Assembly: GCA_936450465.1 (NCBI GenBank)
Contig: OW388291.1
Coordinates: 83,899,436-83,963,435 of the forward strand
Length of the DNA stretch: 64,000 nucleotides
Source of the DNA: Gibbula magus
Taxonomy: Eukaryota > Mollusca > Gastropoda > Trochida > Trochidae
Reading direction: 5' to 3'
The notes beneath the pieces were generated by a model. The model had not been told where the DNA came from. It searched no databases and was given only the letters and a program-made list of their open reading frames with translations. Shown here in pieces: positions 25,501 through 38,066 of this stretch (position 1 is its first letter; every line of letters starts with the position of its first letter). Both the position numbers and the translations under genes were made by a program.

Positions 25501-28500
25501 CCCTGTGACCCCATTTGGGGTCATGGGGTCACGAAATCTACAATTTAGAATCCCCATTGGCCAAGGAGTCTGCACACAATTTTTCAGCTCTCTAGACCTT
25601 TTGGGACTGGAGAAGAAGATGAAAATAGGTTTTAAAGGGTGTGACCCTTGTGACCCAATTTGGGGTCATGGGGTCACGAAATCTACAATTTAGAATCCCC
25701 ATAGGCCAGCGAGTCTGCACACAATTTTTCAGCTCTCTAGACCTTTTGGAACTGGAGAAGAAGATGAAAATAGGTTTTTAAGGATGTGACCCCTGTGACC
25801 CCATTTGGGGTCATGGGGTCACGAAATCTACAATTTAGAATCCCCATTGGCCAAGGAGTCTGCACATAAAATTTCAGCTCTGTGGAGTTATTGGTTCTGG
25901 AGAAGAAGTCGAAAAAGCGAAAAGTTTACGGACGGATGGACGGACGGATGGACGGACAGACGCCGGACGCCATGCCATGCCATAAGCCCATCGGGCCTTT
26001 CAGGCCTGATGAGCTAAATATATTATAAACCAATGAAGTACTTACCAACAAGCCCCCTGTCAATCTTGAACTGTTTGCTAGTATAGAGACACTCGAAGGA
26101 GACGATGTGAAAGACTCGGTTGACAGTGTTGTGTGTACCCACGATTCGGATGTATCTGCATAAGTAACAGTTACTGACATGAACTTTACAGACCTCAAAG
26201 AAGAAGAAGGAATCTTCCACGAAAAAGTATGTCTTTCAGAACTGTACCTAGCACATTAATATTTCTAAGAAACATTATATATTGTTAACTCTCTAGTTGC
26301 TGGGGTTTCCCTGAGATGTTCAGCACCTGAATGTCAATCTGATTTGAACATTCTCAACTATCAACTTTTGTTCAAAGGATAAACCAGCAGACTGAGTGTA
26401 TCGACAGCTGAGTGGCGTACCTGACAGCTCTTGAGGGAAAGTGTAGGATCTGCCAGGAACGACACAGATAACCAGTGTGGTCGATGATCCTCTCGTAGTC
26501 CTTGTCATCCATTGACACATCGATGAAGTAAGAGTACGACCTGCAGCATAAACAAAATGAAACTTCACCTGTTCGAATCATTAGAAATAGTGATTTCTTT
26601 TGTAGAATTTAAAGTAGTGACTGCAAGGGTACAAAATGGGGGTTATTTGGTAACTACAAAACTTGTAACATTGAAGTTATCCTACCTAATTAAACATTTT
26701 TGATATCTTACATGAAGTAGGTTACTCAAAAGATTAGAATTACTCCTTATTTCCAATGCATGTCCAGCACAGGGAGAAACTTAAACTATATTTTACTCAT
26801 TCTGTTCACAGAGAGAAATTCCCTCAGCTAGACACCGAGCACTCAAGTTTTAAGACAAAACTTCAACTTAAGTGTCCATGACGTTTGATGTCTGACATTT
26901 GATTTCTGACATTTGACACGACCTTGACCCTCTGAACACGTCTGCTGGAGCGTTGATTCACTATCATTAAGATAAATAATTTTGTGTTTATTTATTTGAT
27001 ATTGGGATGATATTTGGATCTTGAGCTCACACATATCGTAATATGAATACACACATTCACTATAATTAGGATTTACTAGCCCCTTGTTTTTATCCAACTT
27101 TGGCTCAATGGATAAAACCTAAATCTGTATACCAACCGTGACAGAAAACATATAAATAAAGATGTGCACAGACCTCATATCCCTGTCCCAGAGCAGTAGA
27201 CGTGCTGTGTTCACGATGTAGGCCTGTCCAAGTTTGATGACCACACCCTGTCCGTTGTTCTCATCGATTGGGTGTCTGGAGAAGCCTCGGTCAAGGTCGT
27301 AGTTCTGAGAGTCTCCGTCCAACAATGCTGCTTTCATCTCTCCCCGCAGGACCTGGCTTCCGTACCGACTGTTGGCAATGTTCTCCTCTTGAACTGCAGG
27401 AGACAAAATAGTTAGTTCTTGGTACTTTAATAGTGAACATATTATTTAGGTACATATATAGGGGATTTTGATAGAAACAATAAATATTGTAATAAATTAC
27501 ATAAATATATAAAACACATGTTGTAAGGGAGGAAATGAATTGAGGACCTCTTTGGGGAGAGAATGCTTAATTGGCTGCTAGGTCACATACTCCTAGGGTT
27601 GTTGGTCCTTACATCAGAGTAATAATGTGTCTGTGAGCACTTTGAGCATGTCCCTTTGTAGTATGGTGTTTTGCGCTAAACAGGCACTCTTGTTGTTTAT
27701 CAAAATTTATCACAAGCGCTTGTATACAATAATTTGTTAAATTATTTCCTGCATTTTACAATAGATCTATAATCATGACCAGAAAAGACCAATAATACTT
27801 GAACACCTACTGAGACATCCTCTATACTTGAGCTCAATGTCCCGGGACTCCGTCTGTGTCTTGATGGCATCGAGAATGGCATCAGGGGATACAAGGCCAG
27901 TCGGGCGCACATCGTTCAGTAGTTCATGCATAGTCATAAGAGAGAAGCGAACTGATTCAAGGATGGGGGTCGGGTCCTGGCCCTGGTTGTGTTCTGCCCA
28001 CTCACGGATTGCCTTGAAGATCTCAATCTCTGGCGCACAGAACGAGTCTCGTGATATGAGCTGCTTCACCGACGACTGAAGAGGAAAGATTCAGGTTTAC
28101 TGTCTATGTTGTCATCAGTACATCTATCGAAAATAAAGATCTAAATCATCTTAAACAATTTGGAGAGTGTTTGATAGTCATGTTGTCCTTGTGAACCTGG
28201 ACATCTTAATAACAAAAAATAAAGTGTTTTAAATATGCTCCAAAACAGATTACATTTGATTCCAAATGGCAAATTGTTTTGCCTTTGTTTGATAATGTCA
28301 ATTAAGTTCATCAAAAAGCACTCCGTCTACTTTCCAAGGTTAATTCCCTGAAACTGAAGACCAACCTGTGAGAGAGTAAGGAACGGTTCACTGTGGAGGA
28401 TCTCGAAGGCGTTGCGATCGATGAACTCCTTGCACACTTGGCACAGAGACATCAGGTTGTACATGTTGGCGAGGTCGTAGATGAAGCACACGTTGCGACT

Positions 28501-29746
28501 GTTGAGGATAGCTTTCAAGTAGTCGGATATCGCTCCCTCCAGCTCCACAAACCCAAACCTGTGTGCCAGACCCAGAATATCCAGCAGATTCTCTTCCTGC
28601 AAAATTATAATTAAGAGGGATGAGATACCAACTGAGGTATGAGATAGAGATGTACTCAGACATAATGCTAGTGATGTCATTCTTTCCTTAAACCTAAAAA
28701 AGATTGACTACTAAAGTCTTTACTGGATTTTTGTTAACTGATTGAAAGTGGTATTATGATTAAGTCCCTGGAATAATCTGCATAAAGCTATAACACTACT
28801 TGAAATTTAGTACATCTGTCAAACATTTATCTGAGTGGAATATATTTAATTGCTTTTAATATCTCACCTATATGACTGTCAATATACAAGGTATTCCAAA
28901 ACAGAGCTAGCTGGTGAGACCCTGTTTATCTGTGTGGTTCATGAGCTATATCTCCTATAATTCAGCCCCTCAGACTAGTTTGGCATGAAATGTTAACGCT
29001 GTTAAACTGTCAATTTGAGGTTACATGGAAACTGAGACCTTTACAGCACATTGAGGGTTCATTTCTATCTCACCTTGATTTCGATGAGATTCATGCGTCC
29101 AGTGTACATGTATTTGAGGAGGCTGGAGAAAGCGGTAGAGGGCGTGTCCTGAAGTCCAATCTCTGTTGTGCCAGGCTGGGACTCTTTCATCCCTCCAAAT
29201 AACAGCGCTCTACGGGGAGTGGTACATATTCAGTTCCAAACAGTGAATCAAATAAAAACAGTAACTGAGTTATAACTGTGTATATGGTATAATAAAAGCA
29301 AAATCTACATCAAATACAAGTTGACCATCTTTCCCTTTGAACAGAAATTTCATCAATTAGATGGCAATAGGCATGTGGAGATAGATTGTTACAGTGATGT
29401 TTAGCATTATCATTCAATAATAATTTCACTGATGTTACATATTGATATGCTATTAATTCTTAAGAATATAGAGAGTCATTTGTTCATAAATGCACTTTGG
29501 AGGGTAATAATTTATCCCACGTTGGACATGACATTGTGAAAGATTAGAAATATAGTCTTACCTAAAATACTCGGATCGGGCGGCAAGGATGACTTTGTGC
29601 GCATGAAAGCGCATGCCCTCCACAATGAGCGTGATGTCACTGTAGTCCTCATTCTCCACAAGTTCTCCCAGGTTGTCAGACAAGTAAGTCACATGATCAA
29701 CAATGCCTGCTGGCGTCGGAGAACGCAAATGTCGATGGTCACACAT
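22526..29746 (-). CDS. BTBD9: BTB/POZ domain-containing protein 9 (BTBD9), complete coding region
   Basis: Ten coding exons on the minus strand: 29746-29562, 29209-29074, 28596-28366, 28075-27811, 27393-27174, 26540-26421, 26155-26046, 24329-24140, 23137-23030 and 22895-22526. All donors and acceptors are GT/AG and all phases agree; the total is 1935 nt, or 644 residues plus TGA (human protein about 612). Exons 1-2 give the BTB domain (EDYSDITLIVEGMRFHAHK). Exons 3-4 give the BACK domain (LLNDVRPTGLVSPDAILDAI). Exons 5-7 and 8-10 give two discoidin (F5/8C-like) domains, each ending in RIVGTHNT(V/A)N. The tail is Ser/Pro-rich (SPSNRSNRSPRSPNRS). The family acts as Cul3 ubiquitin-ligase adaptors tied to dopamine and iron biology. 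Introns 7 and 8 carry transposons. The start is the only in-frame ATG before the BTB domain in exon 1. Confidence 0.95.
23669..24125. mobile_element. PIF/Harbinger-derived MITE in BTBD9 intron 8
   Basis: CACTTGCACAA (23669-) mirrors TTGTGCAAGTG (to 24125). Both sides carry extra subterminal copies of CTTGCACAAA and of (A)CAATTGTA words. The inner part encodes the start of a Harbinger-like transposase on the minus strand. The element ends about 14 bp from the exon 8 splice donor (24139-24138). No clear 3-bp target duplication was found. Confidence 0.7.
23697..23975 (-). pseudogene. N-terminal remnant of a HARBI1-like transposase
   Basis: The open frame from ATG at 23975 reads MASYMAAEETVVEKIKRVF, then LTENELISRYRLPRHAIFTLL, which fits the N-terminal region of Harbinger nucleases (a YR.. 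patch before the catalytic core). After about 63 residues it runs into the terminal repeats, so the DDE core is absent. This shows the MITE arose by internal deletion of an autonomous Harbinger. It is non-functional as a nuclease. Confidence 0.65.
24573..26016. mobile_element. 1.44-kb tandem-repeat element (145-bp units) in BTBD9 intron 7
   Basis: The ends are inverted copies of TAGCTCATCAGG (24573-24584 and 26005-26016). Inside, a unit with GAAAATAGGTTTTTAAGG and GGGGTCATGGGGTCAC recurs at exactly 145-bp steps (unit marks at 25041, 25186, 25331, 25476, 25621 and 25766, with the series ending near 25911); older diverged units lie at 24625-25040. After the units come (GGAC)n and GGACGCCATGCC, then a hairpin (ATCGGGCCT/AGGCCTGAT). 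This layout is known from molluscan non-autonomous repeats; the mobilising enzyme is unknown to me. Open frames in it are products of the repeat. Confidence 0.85.
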
Positions 29747-32205
29747 TTTTACTCCCTTCTTTGCTCAAGTTGAGACGTTTTGTAAAATTAATCCATATTG
29801 GTGGATGTGTCACATCTGAAACATTTACCAAGAATTGCACCATGAAAGGCTAGCATTTTTCAATCTTACAGTTTTAATTAAAAGACAGTCATGGGACTAA
29901 TTGATGTAATAGATTCAACAGACTTACATGTTACATTAGTACAGTACAAGTAATTCAAATGACATGAGTTCCGATTGAAACAGAACAATTTGATTAAATT
30001 TTAACACAAGAAAATTTGAAAGAAGATTCTTGGAAATAAAATTAAATAGTACAAAACAAATATATACCGTACTGTGTCAGTTATATATTCTAACTTCGCT
30101 TTTGAAATTAAATGTTACTTTGGTTGGATCTAATTTTCGTCAGATTACATTCTTCATATTGTTTGTGTCGCAGGAAGTTCTAAGATGACTTCACCATAGG
30201 TCGGAAGTGTAGACTTAGATACATAAAACATGGACATGTTTGAATACAACTAACATCTCAATTTTATTATTTATACTGCTTAAAAATTAATACTGTTTTC
30301 AGTTGTTTAGGCAAGTATAATTAGATGTTAGTAGTAATACTAAGGGTTACTTTTTGATATGTAAGAAGGAAAACTGTTTGATGAAGTCTTCTTTGATCTG
30401 AGGAAGTAAATGTTTAGTAATGTTACAATATTTTGTGCACCTAATTAATTCTTGTTAAAATAAATCCCCATTTTAAATATTCATATCTTCCACAACTTTC
30501 CAAATGTGCAAAGGAACCAATTTTGTATGAGTATCTTTACCCAAAACGACTCTACTGTATGAAAACTATGGTAGTAAGTAAGACTAAGAGTTTTATTTTC
30601 ACTAGATTTTGAATTTGATCATCCAAACTAGACCAAAAGGAAACATTGTCAATCAAACAGTACGACAGTCACAACAGTTACTTTGTGTCATAACGTCATA
30701 TTAGTGACATTAGTGTTTGAGTACCAATCATGGCACAGACTATGGTGTTAGATGAATTTTCACATCATTTCGCAACTGAAGTCTGAAGACGCAATATTAT
30801 GTGCCATTCATCTAAAACAGGTCAGGGAAACGTTCGATCGTACAGCTCATTATTACTTAGTTCCATGTCTTCCTAAACATTTCCAGAGAGACATTAATGA
30901 TCTTGTTTTATTCTTTATATGCATTAACACATTACTAAATGGGTTTCAATGCATATCATAATATTATTGACGAATTTTCCTCACCGAAATGCCGATCAAA
31001 ACAACGGCCATCTTGATTTTGGCTTGTTCACCACTATGATGTAATTTATCATTACACGCCAAATAATCCCCAAACCGGTGCGTATTTTTTAGTAATTTTA
31101 GGGACTAAAACTACATAAAACAGTTACAAACAGAACATAATTTATCTTTTGGTAATATGGGGATTATTCACGGACAGATTATTTCCGATTCCCTAACATT
31201 GGATTACTCCGCAGGGACCATTTATTGTCTTATTTTGTGGAAGGTGAGAGGATTTTATCATTTAACGCGCTTCAAAGTATACGAAAGTAAAAATATTTCT
31301 TCAGATTAGGGAATCTGAAGAACATCAGAATTCACGTTAGCAATTGTATCAAACAAACACATAGTATCCAATGTAAATATTCATATAGAGAGAGGACACG
31401 TACACACACATAAGAGTGGAATAAAGAATGAAAAATAAAACATGCAGTCGATCTTTTTCTGCCAGATTAACCCTCTTAGTGCCCGGCCGTTTACGCTATG
31501 CGCTCACACAGTGCCGCTAACTTTTTTGAGTCACTCAAGATTTAGGTCAACGTTGTACATAAAATGTCACCAGGGCGTTATTCATGTTTATAAAATCATG
31601 AAATTTTAACTGAAGGATACCAAGTTGGGTGTCTCTCTACCTATGTATTTTTTTGTTATAAATATTTAGTATAAAAACGAATAAGCATTGATTATAAACG
31701 ACAAAGACGTTTTTAGCGTAAATTACCAATGGCCACGTATGCGTATATCTTTGTTTACTATCTCGGAAATAAATTCCTGTGTTCAAAAATGTAATTTTAT
31801 TGTTATTTTTCGAGAGAGAAAATGTCAGGGATCACGCTGATGTATTTACTTTCTACATGCGACCTTTAGTTCACGAACTAATACAAGGTATCTTTTTGTA
31901 ACTATTTTGTTGAACATTGTTCACAGTGACGTCATTGACAAACAATGACCGTAAAATGTACTGTGCATGGTAATCTTTCGTAGTTTTTCAAAATACAAGC
32001 ATAGTGGCTGATATTTCACTCACTGATAGCTATTGTTTCTAGCTTGAGCATGGTATGAATTTCGGAAACCTTTGAAAGGAAATTAATATCATGGTTCAAT
32101 AGTCCATAAGCGAGACCCGTTTTCAGTGGGTAAAAATACATTTTGATAGCTAGAAATGCAAGGGTATAAACAAGTGTCTAATGGTCGGTCTATACCGAAC
32201 TCAAG
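29747..32205. other. BTBD9 upstream flank, no gene seen
   Basis: AT-rich DNA upstream of the BTBD9 start codon. A YY1-like word in the BTBD9 sense direction (CAAGATGGCCG, complement at about 31004-31014) might mark a promoter with a non-coding first exon, but it is 1.25 kb from the ATG and unproven. TTAACCCTCTTAGTGCCCGG near 31468 looks like a piggyBac-type end without a visible partner. Confidence 0.3.
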
Positions 32206-33470
32206 TAGGGGAGAGTGGGGCAAGATGCCCAGTTGGGGTAAAACGCCTACGCCACGTGACACGCACAAGCACGTGGTCAGATCGGTTATTTCTCTTTGCT
32301 GTCGTAGCTAGGTTGGATGTCATCTGTCAATGGAGGGTTGCTCTCCCCGCGAAAAAGAAAATATTTCAAACGATTTTATATATTTAGGCGGTATTTTTTT
32401 CTAAAATTTAGTAGACAATTAAATAAATGCTGAATTATTTTGGAACCAGATATCAACCTTCACTCGTTGTTGTACCAATTCAAGTAAACTCTTAAACATC
32501 ACAATGCTAGTTCACTCATTCTCAACGAAAGTGCACAATTAGTAAATAATGGTGTCGTCCTAATAAATCGTCTTTTTATATAATGAATATACCGTTAATA
32601 TGGTGCAATGTAAGATTGATGAAAAAGGAAATTGAATTCGTAGTACAAACGACACATAAAATGTTACATTTTACTGTTGATATTTTTTAGAGAGGCCTTA
32701 GTAATCTTGGAACATGTCAAAATAGCAATGTCACCAACAAGAACTGTCACGTTGACGTAGGAACTGAGATTCACTCATAAGTCATGGATGCGATAACACA
32801 TGTCCAAATATAGAATAACCTTTACTAAGGAATTTTCAGCAAGCAGAACTGTTAACACTTTTCTCAAATTTCTTAAAATACCAAATGTTTACTGTCGCTA
32901 TTTTCATGTATTCTACGTTATGTATTTTAAATAAACTGATAAATAAATGTTATCTGCAGTGAACCTAAATACATTCAGTCATTCATGTGTGTTGAATAAT
33001 AAAGAAAAGTAAAATAGTAACAATTGTCATATTAAATGTATTAATTTTTCAGAAATTAAAGAACTATCGTTAAGGAAACAACGTATGGTTAAGCCTGTAT
33101 TCTACGTTATGTGTCTCCTACAAAATTGTAAAAAAGAAACTTGCTTAAAGTAATAGTTACAGCTCGGTAAAGTTGTAAAGTTTCCTTGTAATCACCAGCA
33201 ATTGCGCTAACACGTCCAAAAAACTTTCCGTTGCAATATAACATCCCAATGTATTTTACGTTATGTATTCTACGTTATGGTATCATACGTTATGACTGCC
33301 ATATAAGGAGTGTAACGTTTTGCAGTGTCATGGGCGACGTCATACACTTTTGTCCATATGTTGTTACAAGTGATTATATGATTTGGAACGAATTTCAGCG
33401 TGTTTTATTTTTACTCATTTTTTTATTTCCGATGCTGATATTTCAAACACTGTAATAGGGCCTAGATATA

Positions 33471-33843
33471 CCGTCAGTCCTTGATAATCGCCCGGCGATT
33501 ATTAATATGACCCAACGATTTGACCCAGATTTGACCCAGCGATCATTCAAGACGATTATTTTTTTTCGAGGCCCTAATATAAAATAAACCCTAATATATC
33601 TGAAAATTTTAAATAATAATAAAAACATAATTTCAGTATGTTTTAAAATATTAATATTGTTAACCAAGTGCATGTCACGAGGTTAAACTTGGCGTAAATA
33701 TGCTTATGCTTTGTTAACATTTACTAAAATTAACCCGGTGATTATTCAAGGCAAGCGATTATTTATTTCAAAGAGGGCTTAGACCCGGCGATCATTCAAG
33801 GCAGGCGATTGTTCAAGGCACGCGATTATTCAAGGATTTACTG
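33471..33843. mobile_element. MITE with TCCTTGA(A)TAATCGC inverted ends
   Basis: The left end reads CCGTCAGTCCTTGATAATCG and the right end, in complement, CAGTAAATCCTTGAATAATCG. TA flanks both sides. Internal GGCGATTATTCAAGG words repeat. A diverged copy in the same direction lies at about 39003-39296. Probably mariner/pogo-derived (inference). Confidence 0.65.
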
Positions 33844-34022
33844 TAGGCCTATATGCAATTTAAGTAGGCCTTTTTACGCCGAAATTTAGCCTTCATTCAA
33901 ATAAAACAGATTCATACAACATAAAGATCTTTTTTGGTGTTCATAGATAGTTAGTGAATGCAATTAAGTGTGAATGTTTCCAATTTATTTAAAAGCTGAA
34001 TAGATTCGTACCACTTAAATTC

Positions 34023-34462
34023 ATACGGTGACATTATTTCCATTGAGTTTAGATAGTCTCGGATAATTGTTCGAAGACACGATTCTTTTTGCCCGATCCT
34101 ATAAACTTTAATCAATTTTGTAAGGAATTATCTTGGCTACATCCTCATGATATATGTATGTTTAATGTTTGTTTAGGAAAGACAGTAAGTTGTCCAACAT
34201 ATAGGCCTACATATAGTTGTGAAATCATTTAACATGACGATCTATGGGAAACGTTTTTATTCAATTGTTATGTAAACATGTAGGTAAATCTAATGCCATT
34301 AATTAAATTGTCTTCGGAAAAGTTAATTTAAATTATGTACTTCAAGCGGAGATGATTTCCAATCAAGCTCGATAGTTTTAAATTGATTAAAATAGAACTC
34401 ATTTCTTGAAAATTGTTTAGTCTGGACATGCAAGTCTATGAAAATAACGTCACCGAACGAAT
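34023..34462. mobile_element. MITE related to the 18.5-kb copy
   Basis: ACGGTGACATTATTTCCATTG at the left mirrors TATGAAAATAACGTCACCG at the right. The inner sequence (ATCTATGGGAAACGTTTTTATTCA) matches the complement of the 18.7-kb MITE core. It lacks the outermost bases, so ends are approximate. Confidence 0.65.
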
Positions 34463-34659
34463 AAACTGGCACGGCCCGGCCCGGGTCTTGTATACATTGT
34501 TCAACATAGATATGATAAGAGCGAAAATTGTTACACTTTTGTTAGATGAGCCAAATGTACGAAGCTCCAGAAGGGACATGGTCGAAAAATATTTTTTTTA
34601 CGTACGTACGTGATAATAACACGTAGGCCTACGTACGTAGTAAAGTATCACGTACGTAC

Positions 34660-35076
34660 GTGATAATAACACGTACGTACGTAGTAAAGTATCCCCGATC
34701 GAACATAGAGAGGGACACACTTGTTCGACTCTACTTCGACTTAGGCTTTAACCAGAAAGAAACTCTATACTTCCTGGCGGCTAAACATCGTATAGTGATT
34801 AGCAATAGACATATGAAACGAATTTTGAAAGAACTTCGTCTGTATCGCCGTAAGCATTCAGAGATTGTGAATGTGGCCATTTTTCTTCTAGACCAATTGC
34901 GAACTTCTGGTCAGTTACATGGCTATCGGTGGATGCATTCCAAATGCGTGGCCAGTGGGCTTAGAGTTCCAAAACACACTATTCGTTTATTACTGCATAT
35001 TCTGGATCAAAATGCAGTAAACCAGCGACGTCGACGTCGACTCCAAAGAAGAACGTACAGAGGGGTTGTGAAGTAG
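34660..35076 (+). pseudogene. Truncated integrase-type transposase N-terminal region (IS3EU-like)
   Basis: The open frame begins within the TACGTACGT arm. From about residue 15 it reads IERDTLVRLYFDLGFNQKET, RHMKRILKELRLYRRK and later HGYRWMHSKCVASGLRVPK, ending RRRRRLQRRTYRG before a stop. This resembles the helix-turn-helix and linker that precede the integrase core in metazoan IS3EU-like proteins. The catalytic DDE region, which should follow directly, is missing: GATGTA repeats start there. Family recognition is from pattern memory, not a search. Confidence 0.6.
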
Positions 35077-35089
35077 TAGTAGTAGTGGG

Positions 35090-35965
35090 ATTTACATGCA
35101 AAGATGTAAATTCTGATATAAGAGTCGATGTAGATGTAGATGCAAGGGTTGGTGTAGATGTACATGTAAGATTTGATGTAGATGTGACAGTTGATGTAGA
35201 TGTTGATATGAAAATGATGTAAATGTAAGAATTGATGTAGATGTTGATGTAAGATATGATGTTGATGTAAGCGGTGATGTAGATGTAGATGTAAGAGTTG
35301 ATGTAGATGTAGATTTTGATGTAAGAGTTGAATGAGATGTAGGAAAAGATTATGCGAAGATGTAGATGCAAATGCAGTTGTATGTGTAAATGTAGTTGTA
35401 GACGTACCGGTAGAGATAACTTAATATGTACTTGTAGATGTAGATCAGGGTGGCGATGTCGATGTAGATGTAGGTAAACATGTATGCGAAAATGTGTATA
35501 TAGACGTAGATGTAGATGAAGATGGAGGTGATGATTTAGACTTAGATTTAGATGAAGGTATAGACGTTTACAGAGATGTAGATGTAGATATAAGAGTTGA
35601 CGTAGATATAAGAGATGATGCAGAAGTATATGAAGATACATATACAAACTCAGGCGCAGATGCAGATGTACGTAAAGTTATAGATTTAGACGTAATTGAA
35701 CATGTAGATGTAGATCGAGACGATGATGTAGATGAAGATGTAGATGTAGATGTAGATAGATATGTAGCAGTAACGGTAGACGAAGTTTTAGATGCATACA
35801 TGTATCTTAATCTAAATACAGATTTAGATCTTCATTTAAATGTATATATAGGTATAAATGTAGATGTATATGATGATGTAGATGTAAAGGTACACACAGA
35901 GGTACGCAGAGATCAACGTTTTGTGTGGAGAGGTAGATGTATATGTAAACGTAACTGTATGGTAT
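35090..35965. repeat. GATGTA hexamer array
   Basis: About 870 bp of diverged GATGTA units. Because the unit has no stop in most frames, long artificial frames occur on both strands (Asp-Val repeats forward, Leu-His or Tyr-Ile reverse). I do not regard them as genes. Confidence 0.85.
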
Positions 35966-36639
35966 AGATTCAGATATAAGAGTATTTGCCATTTGGAGAT
36001 TTCATTGTATGTGTTAGTGTAGATTTAATCTTGATATTATGGTTGAGTTGATTCTAGTTGTACATAAAATGTATTAAAAAATAAAATGTCGATACACATG
36101 AAAGATGAAAGTCTCATTTCAAGAGAAAACTATGTCACCCAATTATATTATATAAGTTATATTTTATATGTTATCACTATATTATCTACTAATTGTAATC
36201 TACAGATTGATAGTGTAATATATAGTCCTGATTGTCGTATATGTATACTGTCATCAAAAACAAACTACATTATCAGATATTTACACTGTTGAATACAATT
36301 TGGATCAAGTATTACAATTAGGAGCAAGCCTTGTAATAATTGCTCCAAATTGTAATAACAGCTCCGAATTGCACTAAATAGTGTAAATACCCAAAATTTG
36401 GTTGTAGTGTTATGACGATGATAGTCACAATGGTACATATGATATCAATAGAGTTTTTTTAAATACCAACAGCATTTCGTTTCGCACAAATAAATTAAGA
36501 CCTACAGCGACTAAAAAGAGTCCTTGTTTTACATTTGAATGATATAAAAACATCATTCGGTCATCAACTTGGCAATGTCATTAATTTATAAATAATAACA
36601 TGAAAGTCAAAAAGATCTTATTCTGCATTGTGTCCGTTT

Positions 36640-36935
36640 GATTCACATCTACACCAACGCATGCTTCTGTGCGTCTAAACTACTCTTTATTAATAATTCA
36701 TATCCACATTACATCAACAGTTAGATCTGCATCATAACTTAAGTACCCATTATACATTAACAATTACATATTCATCTACAGACATCTACATCTCCATATT
36801 CAGCTTGATAATCAGGACATTTTACATCTTCATGCATGTCTTTCAACGTTAACATGACTACGTCTACGTCTACATTAACATATACATCTTCATCTACAAC
36901 TTCATCTATACGTATATGTCAACTTAAATAAATCG
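36640..36935. repeat. Diverged TACATC hexamer array, opposite orientation to the GATGTA array
   Basis: Words such as CATCTACATCT and CTACGTCTACGTCTAC recur. They are complementary to the 35.1-36.0 kb array, so the two form a loose inverted pair around an AT-rich centre. Confidence 0.55.
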
Positions 36936-37537
36936 TAATCAACATCAACATTTACATGCATATGATACAACTTTCGTGTATATCTACCATACTGTTTACA
37001 CAAATGTTTATGAAAATCAATCTTCAACCAATACAAGCAGACAGAGTCTGCTATAAGTTGAAACCTGTTACAGAAATATGTATTGAACAATGTTTATGAA
37101 GCTTTATGCTATAATAAATCCTAAATCACTAATTAGTTAGTAATTCATGCTACAAGAGGAAATGTACTCCCCACAATAGAATACTGTCTATCTAAAAATA
37201 ACCAAGTTCTGTTCCGGAAGCAATATTGTAGAACGCATTTCGTATTTTGCTCGGGAATCAAGATGTAGATGTTTTTCCATGGCTAAAAATACAATTCAAA
37301 AGAAGTTAACAACCCCAAAAGGTACATCTTGATATGATGATTGCTCCGGACGCAGAGACGGACGGAGGTCATTTCCTTATCCCTTAACAATTTCGTTATC
37401 GCGGGGGATAATAATCTTCATAAACATTGAAATTACCATTATCAAAACGAACACCGAATCAATGATCACCATAAAACCAAAATCGTCAAATAATCAGAAC
37501 TAAAGATATTAATTTTAAGCTTACATCGCCTTTATCT

Positions 37538-37660
37538 GTGTTATTACAATTTGGAGCAGTTATTACAATTTGGAGCAAGAATTACAATTTGGAGCAGTTT
37601 TTTTTACAATTTGGATCAGGTATTAAAATTTGGAGCAATTATTACAATTTGGAGCACTAC
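37538..37660. repeat. Short tandem array of TTACAATTTGGAGCA units
   Basis: Six units of about 18-21 bp. Complementary and direct copies (GCTCCAAATTGTAAT, ACAATTTGGATC) lie at 36296-36375, so the 36.3-37.66 kb segment may itself be an element with repeat-built inverted ends. Confidence 0.7.
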
Positions 37661-37885
37661 AGGCGTTGCCAAATCTCGGCGGTATACGGCGGCACTAACT
37701 ATGTAAACATTGACCATATATAGAGATTATTAACCAAGTGTGTTTCCGTATCATTAATATCATATTTTTGGAATAAAAATTGTATTATGCGAGCCTTGCT
37801 TTCGTTCGTTAAAATACCGAACCATCCACTCGTTTAATAAACATGTTATCAAACGGGACATCGTTTAGTATTCTGTATATATTAA

Positions 37886-38066
37886 GTACGTACGTATTAT
37901 TATTGCGTACGTACGTGTTATTATCACGTACGTACGTGATACTTTACTACGTACGTACGTGTTATTATTACGTACGTACGTGTTATTATTACGTACGTAC
38001 GTGTTATTATTACGTACGTACGTGTTATTATTACGTACGTACGTGTTATTATCACGTACGTACGTA
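37886..38066. repeat. 21-bp tandem repeat based on ACGTACGTACGTGTTATTATT
   Basis: Unit starts step by 21 bp (37949, 37970, 37991 and on). ACGTACGTACGT is itself a palindrome. The same words in the other arm (34603-34683) make this part of the inverted ends of the 3.55-kb element. Confidence 0.85.

Noticed and set aside
25496..26017. Open frames of about 65-70 residues with repeated sequence
   Set aside because: They lie wholly in the 145-bp tandem units of the intronic element and repeat with the unit.
30999..31015. BTBD9 promoter at a YY1-like site
   Set aside because: Only a single short motif 1.25 kb from the start codon and the same word is common in nearby transposons; mentioned in the flank entry but not called.
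35494..35967. 157-residue Asp-Val-rich open frame, and a 222-residue Leu/His/Tyr-rich frame opposite
   Set aside because: Both are direct read-outs of GATGTA hexamers, which lack stops in most frames; they show no domain, splice context or codon pattern of a gene.
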